Program-made: the position numbers and the translations under genes
Shown: piece by piece, positions 15,723 through 24,310 of the stretch
How positions within the stretch are numbered: the stretch's first letter is position 1
Layout: each line of letters starts with the position of its first letter
Notes under the pieces: model-generated
Seen by the model: the letters and a program-made list of their open reading frames with translations, nothing else
Told to the model about the DNA's origin: nothing
The model's database searches: none
Assembly: GCA_947628855.1 (NCBI GenBank)
Contig: CANRBM010000008.1
Coordinates: 1-39,708, forward strand
Origin: an uncultured Clostridia bacterium
GTDB taxonomy: Bacteria; Bacillota; Clostridia; Christensenellales; CAG-917
Length of the DNA: 39,708 bases
Reading direction: 5' to 3'

Positions 15723-16703
15723 TTATATTATTTTTTTATCGCTTTTGTTGTCGCCACCCTTCTCGAAACGGTCGTACGCCTCGATTATCCTTGCGACGAA
15801 CTCATTTCTCACGACGTCCTTTGAGGTGAGCTCCACGATCTTTATGCCTTTCACGTCCTTAAGCACAGCCATAGCGTGCTTCATTCCGCTCAGCTGTCCC
15901 TTGGGAAGGTCTATCTGCGTGATGTCGCCCGTGACGACTATCTTGCTACCCTCGCCCATCCTCGTCAAAAACATCTTCATTTGCTCGGGCGTGGTGTTTT
16001 GCGCCTCGTCAAGGATAATAAAGCTGCCGCTCAGCGTCCTGCCCCTCATATACGCGAGAGGCGCCACCTCGATAACGCCCTTTTCAATGAGTTTTTGATA
16101 GGCGTCCTCGCCCAAAAACTCCCTTAGCGCGTCAAAAAGAGGCCTGAGATACGGGTCCACCTTTTCATTGAGGTCCCCGGGCAAAAAGCCGAGTTTCTCT
16201 CCCGCCTCCACTGCGGGACGCGTGAGGACTATCCTGTCCACCTCGCCGCTCTTGAACGCTTGCAGAGCGAGCGCGACCGCAAGATAGGTCTTGCCCGTGC
16301 CCGCGGGGCCTACGCCGAAAACGACGCCGTTCGACTTTATGGCGTCAACATACGCCTTCTGTCCGAAGGTCTTTGCTCTCACGATCTTGCCGCGCGCCGT
16401 CACCGCTACCGCGCCCAGCATACCCTCGACGTCCGGTCTCTCGCCCGCCTTGACTCTGTCTATGACGGACTCCACCTGCGCGGAGGATATGGGGTGCTTG
16501 ACGGCAAGCTGCTCCAAAGCGCAAAGCGCGCTCATCGCGTCCTCGACCGCCGCCACCTCGCCCTTCACGGTGAGACAGGCGCCTATCGCAAGAATATCTA
16601 CGCCGAAAGCCTCGCCGATACGCCTTATATTTGCGTCCAGCTCGCCGAAAACGCTGACCATCGTCTCGTAATTTTCAAAATATTTTTCTCTTGTTTCAGT
16701 CAT
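15723..16703 (-). CDS. phoH: PhoH-family ATPase
   Basis: 326 residues. Seen: Walker A GVGPAGTGKTYLA near residue 130, the RIVLTRPAVEAGE segment, GFLPGD, PYLRPLFDAL, Walker B FIILDEAQNTTPEQMKMFLTRMG and GDITQIDLP, typical of PhoH. The family resembles the helicase domain of superfamily 1; an RNA-related role is suspected from its constant linkage to ybeY. An AAGGAG site sits 3 nt before the ATG, a tight spacing. It follows yqfD by 18 nt. Confidence 0.95.
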   Translation of the reverse strand: MTETREKYFENYETMVSVFGELDANIRRIGEAFGVDILAIGACLTVKGEVAAVEDAMSALCALEQLAVKHPISSAQVESVIDRVKAGERPDVEGMLGAVAVTARGKIVRAKTFGQKAYVDAIKSNGVVFGVGPAGTGKTYLAVALALQAFKSGEVDRIVLTRPAVEAGEKLGFLPGDLNEKVDPYLRPLFDALREFLGEDAYQKLIEKGVIEVAPLAYMRGRTLSGSFIILDEAQNTTPEQMKMFLTRMGEGSKIVVTGDITQIDLPKGQLSGMKHAMAVLKDVKGIKIVELTSKDVVRNEFVARIIEAYDRFEKGGDNKSDKKII

Positions 16704-16721
16704 TTACTCCTTCCCGCGGAG

Positions 16722-18026
16722 TTACGTGATGAGCACCTCCGCCTCTATCGTTACGCTTACTTTTCTGCCGTCTTCCACGCGCGCGACATCGCTGTACACC
16801 GCGGCGATATCCGCTTGCTCCTCTAACTCTGCAAGGAGCGAGGAATACACCTCCGCCACAAGCTGTTCGTCCGACCTTGTCTCCTCCGCCTCGACGACGG
16901 CGAGCTCGCGAAATTCATATGTATAGGTCTCTATGGGGAGCAAAAACCCCATTTCCGACTTCGTCACGCAAAGCTCATAGCACTCGTACGGGCTGTTCGG
17001 CGCTTTTGGGACTTTGCCGAAGAAGGCGAGTTTCGCGACGCGTTTCACCGCCCCGTAGCTCTTTTTTAGCACGACGTCTCCAAAGAAAACTTCCCTCTTC
17101 AACAGCACTTTGCCGTACGCCCTGCCCTTTGCCTCGACGGGCAACTTGTCCTCGCCGAACAGCACGTAGCCGTCTATGACGACGTCGCCCTCGCGCACCA
17201 CGTCTCCGTATTTCACTTGCGCGGTGCCGCCCTCGACTATGACGCGCGTGACGGTAGCAAGTCGCTTTGCCGCGACGGCGGAGCCCTCTATCTCCCAAAG
17301 CCTGTCGGGGGCGAGCTCCCGCTTTATCAGCACATTCACATGCGTCCCGTGCCTTTCAACTCCCGCAAACGCCACGCCCTCCAACTCGAGCAGCCGTTTG
17401 CTTACGGCGTCCTCGTCGAATGAGGGCAGCCACTTTCCTTCCGCTATGCCGAACGAGGATAGTATTTGCTCTACCTCGGCGTTTAATGCGCCCGGCAGCG
17501 CGCCGTCCACGCCCGAAATGTCTATGCGAGTGACAAGGGAGGGATACGCCGCGATGAGCGCGGCAAATATAACTATCCCGACTATGAGCCCTACGCGCGC
17601 AAGCACTCTCGCGAGCGCGGGCGCGGCGCCTGAATACCCTAGTATTTTATAATCATAGCATAGATTGTCCAATAACGCAACGATTTGCTGCAAAAGTTTT
17701 GCTGGCACAAAAAAGCGAACTCCTTCCTCGCTTACGGCGACGTCGCTCACGCGGCATATCTTGCCTATAGCGCTGAGCGCCCTCACTCCGCCCTTGCCCT
17801 TGACGAACAGGGACGCCTTGCCGTATTTCAGCGCGAACGCGGGCAGTCCGCTCTTCCTCCGCGCCTTTCTTTTGCGCGGTCTCTCCTTTTTTTGTTTTTT
17901 CTCTTCCTTTTTGTCCGCGCTTTCGCTCTCGTAAAAGTCGGAGTCGAAAAACACCTGCCTCTTTATTTCGCGCTCTCCCGACTTGCTCTCGGACATTTCC
18001 TGTCTGCTTTTCGCTCCACTATTCAA
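16722..18026 (-). CDS. yqfD: Sporulation protein YqfD
   Basis: 434 residues from a TTG at 18026. Seen: a charged N-terminal extension of about 60 residues rich in K, E and R, a soluble domain, a membrane helix near residues 150-168 (GLIVGIVIFAALIAA) and an extracytoplasmic part with POTRA-like segments. This is the YqfD/SpoIV-type membrane protein needed for efficient sporulation in Bacillus, where it is made in the mother cell. The N-terminal extension is not present in the Bacillus protein. GGAGGG lies 7 nt before the TTG, and the frame overlaps yqfC by 8 nt, both supporting this start; an ATG 10 codons later is an alternative. Confidence 0.9.
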   Translation of the reverse strand: MNSGAKSRQEMSESKSGEREIKRQVFFDSDFYESESADKKEEKKQKKERPRKRKARRKSGLPAFALKYGKASLFVKGKGGVRALSAIGKICRVSDVAVSEEGVRFFVPAKLLQQIVALLDNLCYDYKILGYSGAAPALARVLARVGLIVGIVIFAALIAAYPSLVTRIDISGVDGALPGALNAEVEQILSSFGIAEGKWLPSFDEDAVSKRLLELEGVAFAGVERHGTHVNVLIKRELAPDRLWEIEGSAVAAKRLATVTRVIVEGGTAQVKYGDVVREGDVVIDGYVLFGEDKLPVEAKGRAYGKVLLKREVFFGDVVLKKSYGAVKRVAKLAFFGKVPKAPNSPYECYELCVTKSEMGFLLPIETYTYEFRELAVVEAEETRSDEQLVAEVYSSLLAELEEQADIAAVYSDVARVEDGRKVSVTIEAEVLIT

Positions 18027-18270
18027 AATGCAGCCCTCCCATATGCCCCGTAATGAAGATGTCTCCGCCGCCTATCTCCGCGATCTTCAACCCCTCGCCC
18101 TCGATAGACAGCGTCTCCCCATGCAGCTTGAGCGTGACGCTGGTGCTGTCCGCAAACAGCACGTTTTTGACCCCGCTCACGACAAGCTTATCCCTTGACA
18201 GCATACAAACGGAAAATGCAAACAGCTCCCCCGCGGGGGCAAGCTTCTCCCTTATCTCGTCCTTAAACAT
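18019..18270 (-). CDS. yqfC: Sporulation protein YqfC (YabP/YqfC family)
   Basis: 83 residues, a small beta-rich protein (KLVVSGVKNVLFADSTSVTLKL, LSIEGEGLKIAEIGGGDIFITG) matching the YabP/YqfC family. Partner of YqfD in Bacillus, expressed under sigma-E. The ATG at 18270 has no ribosome site; the sigma-E-like -10 ends 7 nt away from it, so the message may start at the ATG itself. Overlaps yqfD. Confidence 0.9.
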   Translation of the reverse strand: MFKDEIREKLAPAGELFAFSVCMLSRDKLVVSGVKNVLFADSTSVTLKLHGETLSIEGEGLKIAEIGGGDIFITGHMGGLHFE

Positions 18271-18276
18271 ACAAAA

Positions 18277-18305
18277 ATTTTATGAGGCGTACGCAAATAA
18301 TATGC
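18277..18305 (-). promoter_or_regulatory. Sigma-E-like promoter of yqfC-yqfD
   Basis: GCATATT (18305-18299), 14-nt spacer, CATAAAAT (18284-18277). Both boxes and the spacing match the Bacillus mother-cell sigma-E consensus. Six bases separate the -10 from the ATG. Confidence 0.65.
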
Positions 18306-18306
18306 A

Positions 18307-18334
18307 AAAGCGGCGTTCCCCAAAGCGCCGCTTT
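18307..18334 (-). terminator. Rho-independent terminator downstream of dnaB
   Basis: AAAGCGGCG/CGCCGCTTT stem with a 10-nt loop and a short T run on the minus strand. It directly abuts the -35 of the yqfC promoter. It lies 106 nt after the dnaB stop. Confidence 0.75.
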
Positions 18335-18439
18335 AATATCGTTTTCAAATCGCAAGATCGCGACTTTAACTTTGTGTTTTGAGGCTTTAAACCCGTGTTT
18401 TTGTCAATTACCTTCTGCACGGATAGACCCGAGTTTTCG

Positions 18440-20188
18440 TCAATATCCGATCAGTCCTCCGTCGTCGGATCCGCCGTCCTCCTCGCCGTCCGCGCCGAAC
18501 ATATCCGTATACTCATCCTCGTCCTCGACAAAATCATCATACTCCTCGCCGTCGAACGCGGGAGCCTCGCGCACTTCGCTGAGTCCATCTTCCATATCGC
18601 CGAAAGCTTTGAAACCTCCGTCGGGCTCATCGCTCTTTGCTGGCGCGACGTATTCTTCTTCGTCCGCAGGCGCGTCATACTCATCGGGAGGAGCAACGCT
18701 GTCATCGGGAGGAGGCGTGGGCGCAGACGCGCCGTTTTCATCGCTTCCGTCTTGCGGCGCGCTCGAAACCGTCTGCGTGGCAGGCGCGGGCGTAGCGGGT
18801 TTTTGAGGCTGTTGCGTATATTGCGGGGCGCCTCCGCCGCCGACGTTCGCACCCTCGGGCATCTCTCTGAACGTCGTTGTTTCGCCCTCCCATTCAAGCC
18901 AAATATCCTTGAGCGGACCGTTTCTGTTCTTTCTTATGAGCAGTTGTATCTGGTTTTCGGGCAGCGCGTCGTTGTAGCTTGAGGGATTGTGCAAAAACAT
19001 GACGACGTCCGCGTCCTGCTCTATGGAGCCTGATTCTCTCAAATCGGAGAGTTGCGGCTCCTCCTTGCGCTGAACGGCGCCGCGCGACATCTGGCAAAGC
19101 GTAAGTATGGGCACGCCCAGCTCGCCCGCGTATATCTTCATCATACGCGACATCTCGCTGACCTCTATCTGTCTCGACTCGTAGCCCCTGGACGCTCCGC
19201 CCTTCATGAGTTGCAGGTAGTCCACTATGACGAGGTCAAGCCCCTGCTCGCGCTTTAACCTGCGGCACTTCGAGAGTATGTCGCCCGGGGTATTCTGCCT
19301 GTAATCGTCAATGAATATCTTCGCCTCGGACAGCCGTCTGAACGCCGCCATAAGTCTGCCGCTCGCGTCCCCTTTGAGACCGCCCAAACTGTCCATTTCG
19401 TCAAAAGTGACGCGGGACTCATAGGCGAGCATACGCTTTGCAATGAGGGGCGCGTCCATCTCCATGGAGAATATCGCGACCGTCTTTCCCTTGAGCGCGA
19501 CGTTGACCGCGACGTTGAGCGCGAACGCCGTCTTGCCTACGCCGGGGCGCGCGGCAAGTATGATGAGTTCGCCGGGTTTCAAGCCCTTCGTGCTCTTGTC
19601 GAATTGCGCGAATTGCGTATTTACTATGTTTTGTGGCCTGTTGCCGATCTGCGCGTCCTGTATGATGTTCATAGCCTCGGCAAACGCGGTCTCGCCCTTG
19701 ACGAGCGTCTTTTCGGAGTTCTCGTCGGAGATCTGATATACAAGCCTCTCCGCCTCGGCGAGCGCGGCAAGCCCTTCTTCGGAGTCGTATCCCGCTTTGA
19801 CTATCTCGTTGCCCGCGTTTATTACCCTGCGGATGAGCCCGTCCCTGCGCAGCATATCGGCATAATAGCCTCCGTTTGCGGAGGAGAGCACGCTCTCGGC
19901 AAGCTCGCTGAGATAGGCGACGGAGCCGACTTCGTCCAACTTGCCCTGTACTTCCAAAGCGTCCGCGACGGTCACGGTGTCTATAGGACTGCTCTTCTCG
20001 TGCAATCCGCGCATAGCGCCCAATATGGTGCGGTGCTTTTCAACAAAAAAGTCGTCCTCTCTGAGGCGCGGAATGAGGTCGTCCGCGGCGCGGTTGTCTA
20101 TGAGAATAGAGCCGAGCACAGCCTGTTCGGCTTCGACGTTTGCGGGCATAGCCCTCGTTACTTTCTTTTCTTCAATCTTTTTCGGCAT
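18440..20188 (-). CDS. dnaB: Replicative DNA helicase DnaB with acidic C-terminal tail
   Basis: 582 residues. Hexameric helicase of the replication fork (DnaC in Bacillus nomenclature). Seen: N-terminal domain with NVEAEQAVLGSILID, Walker A ARPGVGKTAFAL near residue 213, Walker B LDLVIVDYLQLM near 325, the QMSRG motif, the arginine-finger region LRESGSIEQDADVVMFLH, and a core that ends near residue 443. A disordered tail of about 138 residues follows: first P, Q, T, A, then very acidic (E, D, G), ending GGLIGY. The tail is unusual; most DnaB proteins stop near 450. Start at 20188 chosen from GAGGAG 5 nt upstream; it overlaps the previous gene by 17 nt. Confidence 0.96.
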   Translation of the reverse strand: MPKKIEEKKVTRAMPANVEAEQAVLGSILIDNRAADDLIPRLREDDFFVEKHRTILGAMRGLHEKSSPIDTVTVADALEVQGKLDEVGSVAYLSELAESVLSSANGGYYADMLRRDGLIRRVINAGNEIVKAGYDSEEGLAALAEAERLVYQISDENSEKTLVKGETAFAEAMNIIQDAQIGNRPQNIVNTQFAQFDKSTKGLKPGELIILAARPGVGKTAFALNVAVNVALKGKTVAIFSMEMDAPLIAKRMLAYESRVTFDEMDSLGGLKGDASGRLMAAFRRLSEAKIFIDDYRQNTPGDILSKCRRLKREQGLDLVIVDYLQLMKGGASRGYESRQIEVSEMSRMMKIYAGELGVPILTLCQMSRGAVQRKEEPQLSDLRESGSIEQDADVVMFLHNPSSYNDALPENQIQLLIRKNRNGPLKDIWLEWEGETTTFREMPEGANVGGGGAPQYTQQPQKPATPAPATQTVSSAPQDGSDENGASAPTPPPDDSVAPPDEYDAPADEEEYVAPAKSDEPDGGFKAFGDMEDGLSEVREAPAFDGEEYDDFVEDEDEYTDMFGADGEEDGGSDDGGLIGY

Positions 20189-20852
20189 AGGTCTCCTCTT
20201 GAGGCAAAGCCTTCTCTTTTTTGTGCATATGTACGAGATATGCGCCCATGAGCGCGGCAAACAGCGCTATGCCCGCCGCCACGAGCAAGGTATACCAATT
20301 TGCAGTGTTTTGCGTGCGCTGGGATATTTCAAACTCCTGCGCGCCCTCGCCCTCGAGCGGCAACATGTCCACATAGCCGCTCCCGCTCGGATGTCTCGTG
20401 CCGTTTGTCACGATAGACTTATATATCGTAGCATATCTCATCACGACTTGCAAGCTTTGATATTTTTTGACGCTCTCGCCGCCGTCCTCGTCCTGCACCG
20501 TGCGGTCGAGCACTCCTCTTTTGCTCACGGCGTCGTATATTGCGGGGACGTCGAGCGCGACGGAAATGTTCGTTCTGTTGTAAAACAGCCCATCGCTTTT
20601 AAATACTCTCACACCCTCTAAGGTCAAGCCGTCAAGCCTCTGCTCCGCCGTGCCCGAGAGGGACACATGCGCGGTGACGGCAAGCGTATCGTCGTCATAG
20701 GTACAGCCCGCGAGATACAGCCCGTATCTGACGTTTGACACTTGCTCTTTTTTGTCGCAAGCCGCAAGCGAAAACAGCATAAAGAGGCAGACGAGTGCGG
20801 CAAAAACCGCACCTGTCCCCCGAATAATACCTTTTCGCCGCGTCTTTGTCAT
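20172..20852 (-). CDS. Lipoprotein with C-terminal membrane helix, function unknown
   Basis: 226 residues. Seen: signal peptide with lipobox SLAAC (Cys at about residue 32), an extracytoplasmic beta-rich middle part of about 150 residues, a membrane helix near residues 188-209 (TLLVAAGIALFAALMGAYLV) and a short basic cytoplasmic end. Lipidation plus a C-terminal helix is a rare combination. No family recognised. It overlaps pepF by ATGA and dnaB by 17 nt, so the three genes are translationally linked. Confidence 0.8.
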   Translation of the reverse strand: MTKTRRKGIIRGTGAVFAALVCLFMLFSLAACDKKEQVSNVRYGLYLAGCTYDDDTLAVTAHVSLSGTAEQRLDGLTLEGVRVFKSDGLFYNRTNISVALDVPAIYDAVSKRGVLDRTVQDEDGGESVKKYQSLQVVMRYATIYKSIVTNGTRHPSGSGYVDMLPLEGEGAQEFEISQRTQNTANWYTLLVAAGIALFAALMGAYLVHMHKKEKALPQEETYAEKD

Positions 20853-22630
20853 TGCTTAAAAGTCTCCTCGAGCTCTTTCAATGCGTCCGCAAATTCCTTC
20901 ATCGCAAGCTTATAGGGCTTGTCGCTCTCGAGGTCTACGTCCGCAAGTCGGATGATGTCGAGCGGAGGCATGCTTCCGCCCGCGGAGAGAAATTTTTTGT
21001 ACTTCTCGAAATAGGGCGCGCCCTGCTCGAGCAAGTTATTGGCAATGGACACCGCCGTCGTGATGCCCGTCGCATACTTGTACACATAGAAACTGTTGTA
21101 GAAGTGCGGGATCCTCGACCACTCGTAGCGGATGAGATCGTTGTGCTTCATAGACCTTCCGTAATATTTCTTGTTGAGGTCATAGTAGATGTCGCTGAGC
21201 CCCTCCGCGGTGATGGGCTCTCCTCTTTCGACGAGGCTGTGCGCCGCAACTTCGAACTCGCTGAACTGCGTCTGTCTGAACAGCGTCGTTCTGAACATAT
21301 CCAGATAGTAGGTGAGCAGATATTGCCTGAACTCGCCCTTGGCGCTCCTAAGCAGATATTTGAGCAACAGCACCTCGTTGACGGTGGAGGCGATCTCCGC
21401 GCAGAATATCTCGTAACCCGCCTTTTGTTCGGGCTGGGCAAGGTTTGAATAGTAGCTGTGCATGGAATGTCCAAGCTCGTGCGCTATCGTGAAAACGTCG
21501 TGCACTGTCGAGACATAATTGAGCAATACGAACGGATGTACCCCGTACATCCCCCACGAATACGCGCCCGACCTCTTGCCCTTTGTCTCATAGACGTCTA
21601 TCCAATTGTTTTCAAACGCGCTCGCGAGCACTTCTCCGTACTCCTCGCCCATGACGGCAAGCGCCTTTTTGACAAGCTCTTTCGCCTCTTCGTAAGGCAT
21701 GGACAGCTCCTGCTCGGGCACGATAGGCACATACAGGTCGTACATATTCAGCGTGTTCAAGCCGAGCGCCTTCTTTCTGAGCGCGATATATCTATGCAGC
21801 GGTTTAAGTCCCTCATCCACTGCGCCGAGCAATTTTTTATAGCAGGTGGGCGGCACGTTTTCAAGATACATCGCATAGTCGAGCGAGCTTTTGAACCCCT
21901 TGACTTTTGCGAAGAACCAATCCTTCTTTACGTTTCCCGCATAGTTTGCCGCAAGCATGTTGATGTGGTCCTTGTACGCCGTAAACATGCTCTCAAACGC
22001 CTTTTTGCGCACTTTTTGCGAGGGGTTTTGCGTGAGTACGGCATACGCGCCGTGGCTCATCTCGTGCTTTACGCCCTTCTCGTCCACTACGGGTCTGAAC
22101 TTGATATCCGCGTTGTCGAACATCGCAAATACGTCGTCGTTCGTCCCCGCGAACAGCCCCACCTCGCCCAAGATCTTCTCCTCTTTTTCGGAAAGTATGA
22201 TGTCCTTGCTGCGTATCAAATTTTTGAAGTATACGTCATAGTCGGCAAATTTCGGCGACTTAGACAGCGCCTCGAGCTCCTCTATGGGCAGCGTGGCAAC
22301 TTCGGGGTCCACAAAGGACGCGAGGCTCGAATACCTCACTATGAGCATCTCCGCCCTGTTGGTCATGCCTTGATACTTGCCATCTCGCGTATCGAGGTCG
22401 AGGTGGAGCTTTGCGTACTGATACAGCCTGCCTATGTCGTGTGATAGGCGCGAGCTAAACTCCAAACAATCGAAAAGCTTGTCCCTGTCCTTCAAAGCGC
22501 CCTTATACTCTGTTATGTGCGGGAGCCTCTCGTCGCATTTGAAAAACAGCTCTTCCCACTCGGAGTCGTCCTTGAATATCTCTTCAAGGCGCCACTTGAA
22601 TTTTTCATCTATTTTGTCGCGTTCAGTCAT
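20849..22630 (-). CDS. pepF: Oligoendopeptidase F
   Basis: 593 residues, M3 family zinc metallopeptidase that cuts short peptides in the cytoplasm. Seen: catalytic HELGHSMHSYYS near residue 385, third ligand region FCAEIAST about 25 residues on, and the C-terminal IPHFYNSFYVYKYATG block. Length is as expected (about 600). AAGGAGGT lies 7 nt before the ATG. Separated by 84 nt from the DUF1846 gene upstream; a weak promoter TTGATA-N17-TAAATG lies in this gap. Confidence 0.95.
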   Translation of the reverse strand: MTERDKIDEKFKWRLEEIFKDDSEWEELFFKCDERLPHITEYKGALKDRDKLFDCLEFSSRLSHDIGRLYQYAKLHLDLDTRDGKYQGMTNRAEMLIVRYSSLASFVDPEVATLPIEELEALSKSPKFADYDVYFKNLIRSKDIILSEKEEKILGEVGLFAGTNDDVFAMFDNADIKFRPVVDEKGVKHEMSHGAYAVLTQNPSQKVRKKAFESMFTAYKDHINMLAANYAGNVKKDWFFAKVKGFKSSLDYAMYLENVPPTCYKKLLGAVDEGLKPLHRYIALRKKALGLNTLNMYDLYVPIVPEQELSMPYEEAKELVKKALAVMGEEYGEVLASAFENNWIDVYETKGKRSGAYSWGMYGVHPFVLLNYVSTVHDVFTIAHELGHSMHSYYSNLAQPEQKAGYEIFCAEIASTVNEVLLLKYLLRSAKGEFRQYLLTYYLDMFRTTLFRQTQFSEFEVAAHSLVERGEPITAEGLSDIYYDLNKKYYGRSMKHNDLIRYEWSRIPHFYNSFYVYKYATGITTAVSIANNLLEQGAPYFEKYKKFLSAGGSMPPLDIIRLADVDLESDKPYKLAMKEFADALKELEETFKQ

Positions 22631-22714
22631 ATCGTGACCTCCTTATTATTTCTTTTTTTATCATTTCAAAGCATATCGCTCTATCGTTTCATTTAAAAAA
22701 CGGTTTGCGCCCTA

Positions 22715-24202
22715 TCAATCCAAAAACAGGTTGTCGCTCAAAAATTCGGGGGTGCAGGAGAGGTTCACGCCAAGCTTTCTCAGCGGATTTTCGTCCGCTT
22801 TTGAGAGTATATGCGTGGAGTGCGCCTCACAACCTTGAAGATATGCAAGTTGCTCTATCGCGCTTGCCGCGCTCGCGTCCGTCGCGGCGCAAATGGACAG
22901 CGCGAGCAACGCCTCTTCGAGCGTCAGCTTGTTTGAATTTTCCTTCAATATCTTTGTTTTCAGATCGAGTATGGGGCCGATGACATACGGCGAGATGAGC
23001 TTTTGCCTGTCGGGCATGCCCGCAAGCTCCTTGACGGAGTTGAATATGCACGCCGCCGCCGCGCTCATACGATCGCTGTTCTTGCCCGTGACTATCTTTC
23101 CGTTTGGCAGCTCGAGCGCGATCGCGCCCGCCCCGCCCGCTTTTTCGCTCTTCTTCTCCGCCGCGTCCACGACGGGCCTGTCGAGGGGACTTATCCCCAG
23201 CTTGGAGAGCAAAAATTCCAACCTGCTCACGGTGTCCGCGCTTGCCGCGCCAAGCTTGAAATCGCAAAGCGCCTTATAATATCTGCGCAGTACTTCCTGC
23301 TTTGACGCCTCCTTGCAAGCCTCGTCGTCGATTATGCAGTATCCAGCCATGTTGACGCCCATATCCGTGGGCGACTTGTATATGCACTCCTTGCCCGTGA
23401 TCTTTGAGAGTATGCTGCTCACGACGGGGAAAACCTCTATGTCCCTGTTGTAGTTGACGGTGATCTTGCCGTACGCCTCGAGGTGGAAGTTGTCCACTTT
23501 GTTGACGTCCTTGAGGTCCGCCGTAGCCGCCTCGTACGCGACGTTTACGGGATGATTGAGGGGCAGGTTCCAAATTGGGAAGGTCTCAAATTTTGCATAT
23601 CCGGCCTCCACTCCCCTCTTGTGCTCGTGATAGAGTTGGCTCAAACAGGTGGCGAGCTTTCCGCTGCCCGGCCCCGGAGCGGTGAGCACGACGAGAGGTC
23701 TCGACGTCTCGATGTACGGATTCGCGCCGTAGCCCTCGTCCGAAACTATGGTGTCTATCTCGTGCGGATATCCCTTTGTGGGACGGTGTATGTACACCTT
23801 CACTCCGCGGTTTTCAAGCTTGTTTTTGAAGGCGATCGCGCCCTGCTGATCCGTGAACATGGTGATGACGACGCAGTTGATGTATATCCCCATGCCGGAG
23901 ATGTTGTCTATCATGCGCTCAACCTCGCTGCCGTAGGTGATGCCGTAGTCCGCGCGTATCTTGTTGCGCTCTATTGCGCCCGCGTTGACGCAGATGATGA
24001 GCTCCGCTTTATCCCTCAACTTTTGCAAAAGTTTGATCTTTGCCGCCTTGTCAAAGCCCGGGAGCACGCGGGAGGCGTGCAGATCGTCGAAAAGCTTGCC
24101 GCCGAATTCGAGATACAGCTTGTCGAAGTGGCTTATCCTCTCGAGGATATGCTCGGATTGCTTTTGCATGTACATTTCGCTGTCAAAACCGATTTTGTGC
24201 AT
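22715..24202 (-). CDS. DUF1846 / UPF0371 family protein
   Basis: 495 residues, matching the conserved UPF0371 family of Firmicutes and relatives. Seen: GFDSEMYMQKQSEHILERI at the start, KLYLEFGGKLFDD, a glycine-rich phosphate-loop-like APGPGSGKLATCLSQLYHE near residue 180, FPIWNLPLNHPVN and DMGVNMAG. Structures of family members exist, but the reaction is not known; the glycine-rich loop points to nucleotide binding (inference). AGAGGA lies 10 nt before the ATG. It stands alone between parC and pepF. A GC-rich stem (24258-24290) without a T run lies in the gap to parC. Confidence 0.93.
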   Translation of the reverse strand: MHKIGFDSEMYMQKQSEHILERISHFDKLYLEFGGKLFDDLHASRVLPGFDKAAKIKLLQKLRDKAELIICVNAGAIERNKIRADYGITYGSEVERMIDNISGMGIYINCVVITMFTDQQGAIAFKNKLENRGVKVYIHRPTKGYPHEIDTIVSDEGYGANPYIETSRPLVVLTAPGPGSGKLATCLSQLYHEHKRGVEAGYAKFETFPIWNLPLNHPVNVAYEAATADLKDVNKVDNFHLEAYGKITVNYNRDIEVFPVVSSILSKITGKECIYKSPTDMGVNMAGYCIIDDEACKEASKQEVLRRYYKALCDFKLGAASADTVSRLEFLLSKLGISPLDRPVVDAAEKKSEKAGGAGAIALELPNGKIVTGKNSDRMSAAAACIFNSVKELAGMPDRQKLISPYVIGPILDLKTKILKENSNKLTLEEALLALSICAATDASAASAIEQLAYLQGCEAHSTHILSKADENPLRKLGVNLSCTPEFLSDNLFLD

Positions 24203-24310
24203 AGTAGGTCGTCCTCTTTTATGAAAATGATGTGTATTTTTCTATTTTTATATCTTTGTCGTCCGCGAGCGCAAATCTTCACTTCTCTTGCGCCCGCGCG
24301 GAGTTTTTCC

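Noticed and set aside
24258..24290. Terminator after parC
   Set aside because: A GC stem is present but no T run follows on the minus strand.
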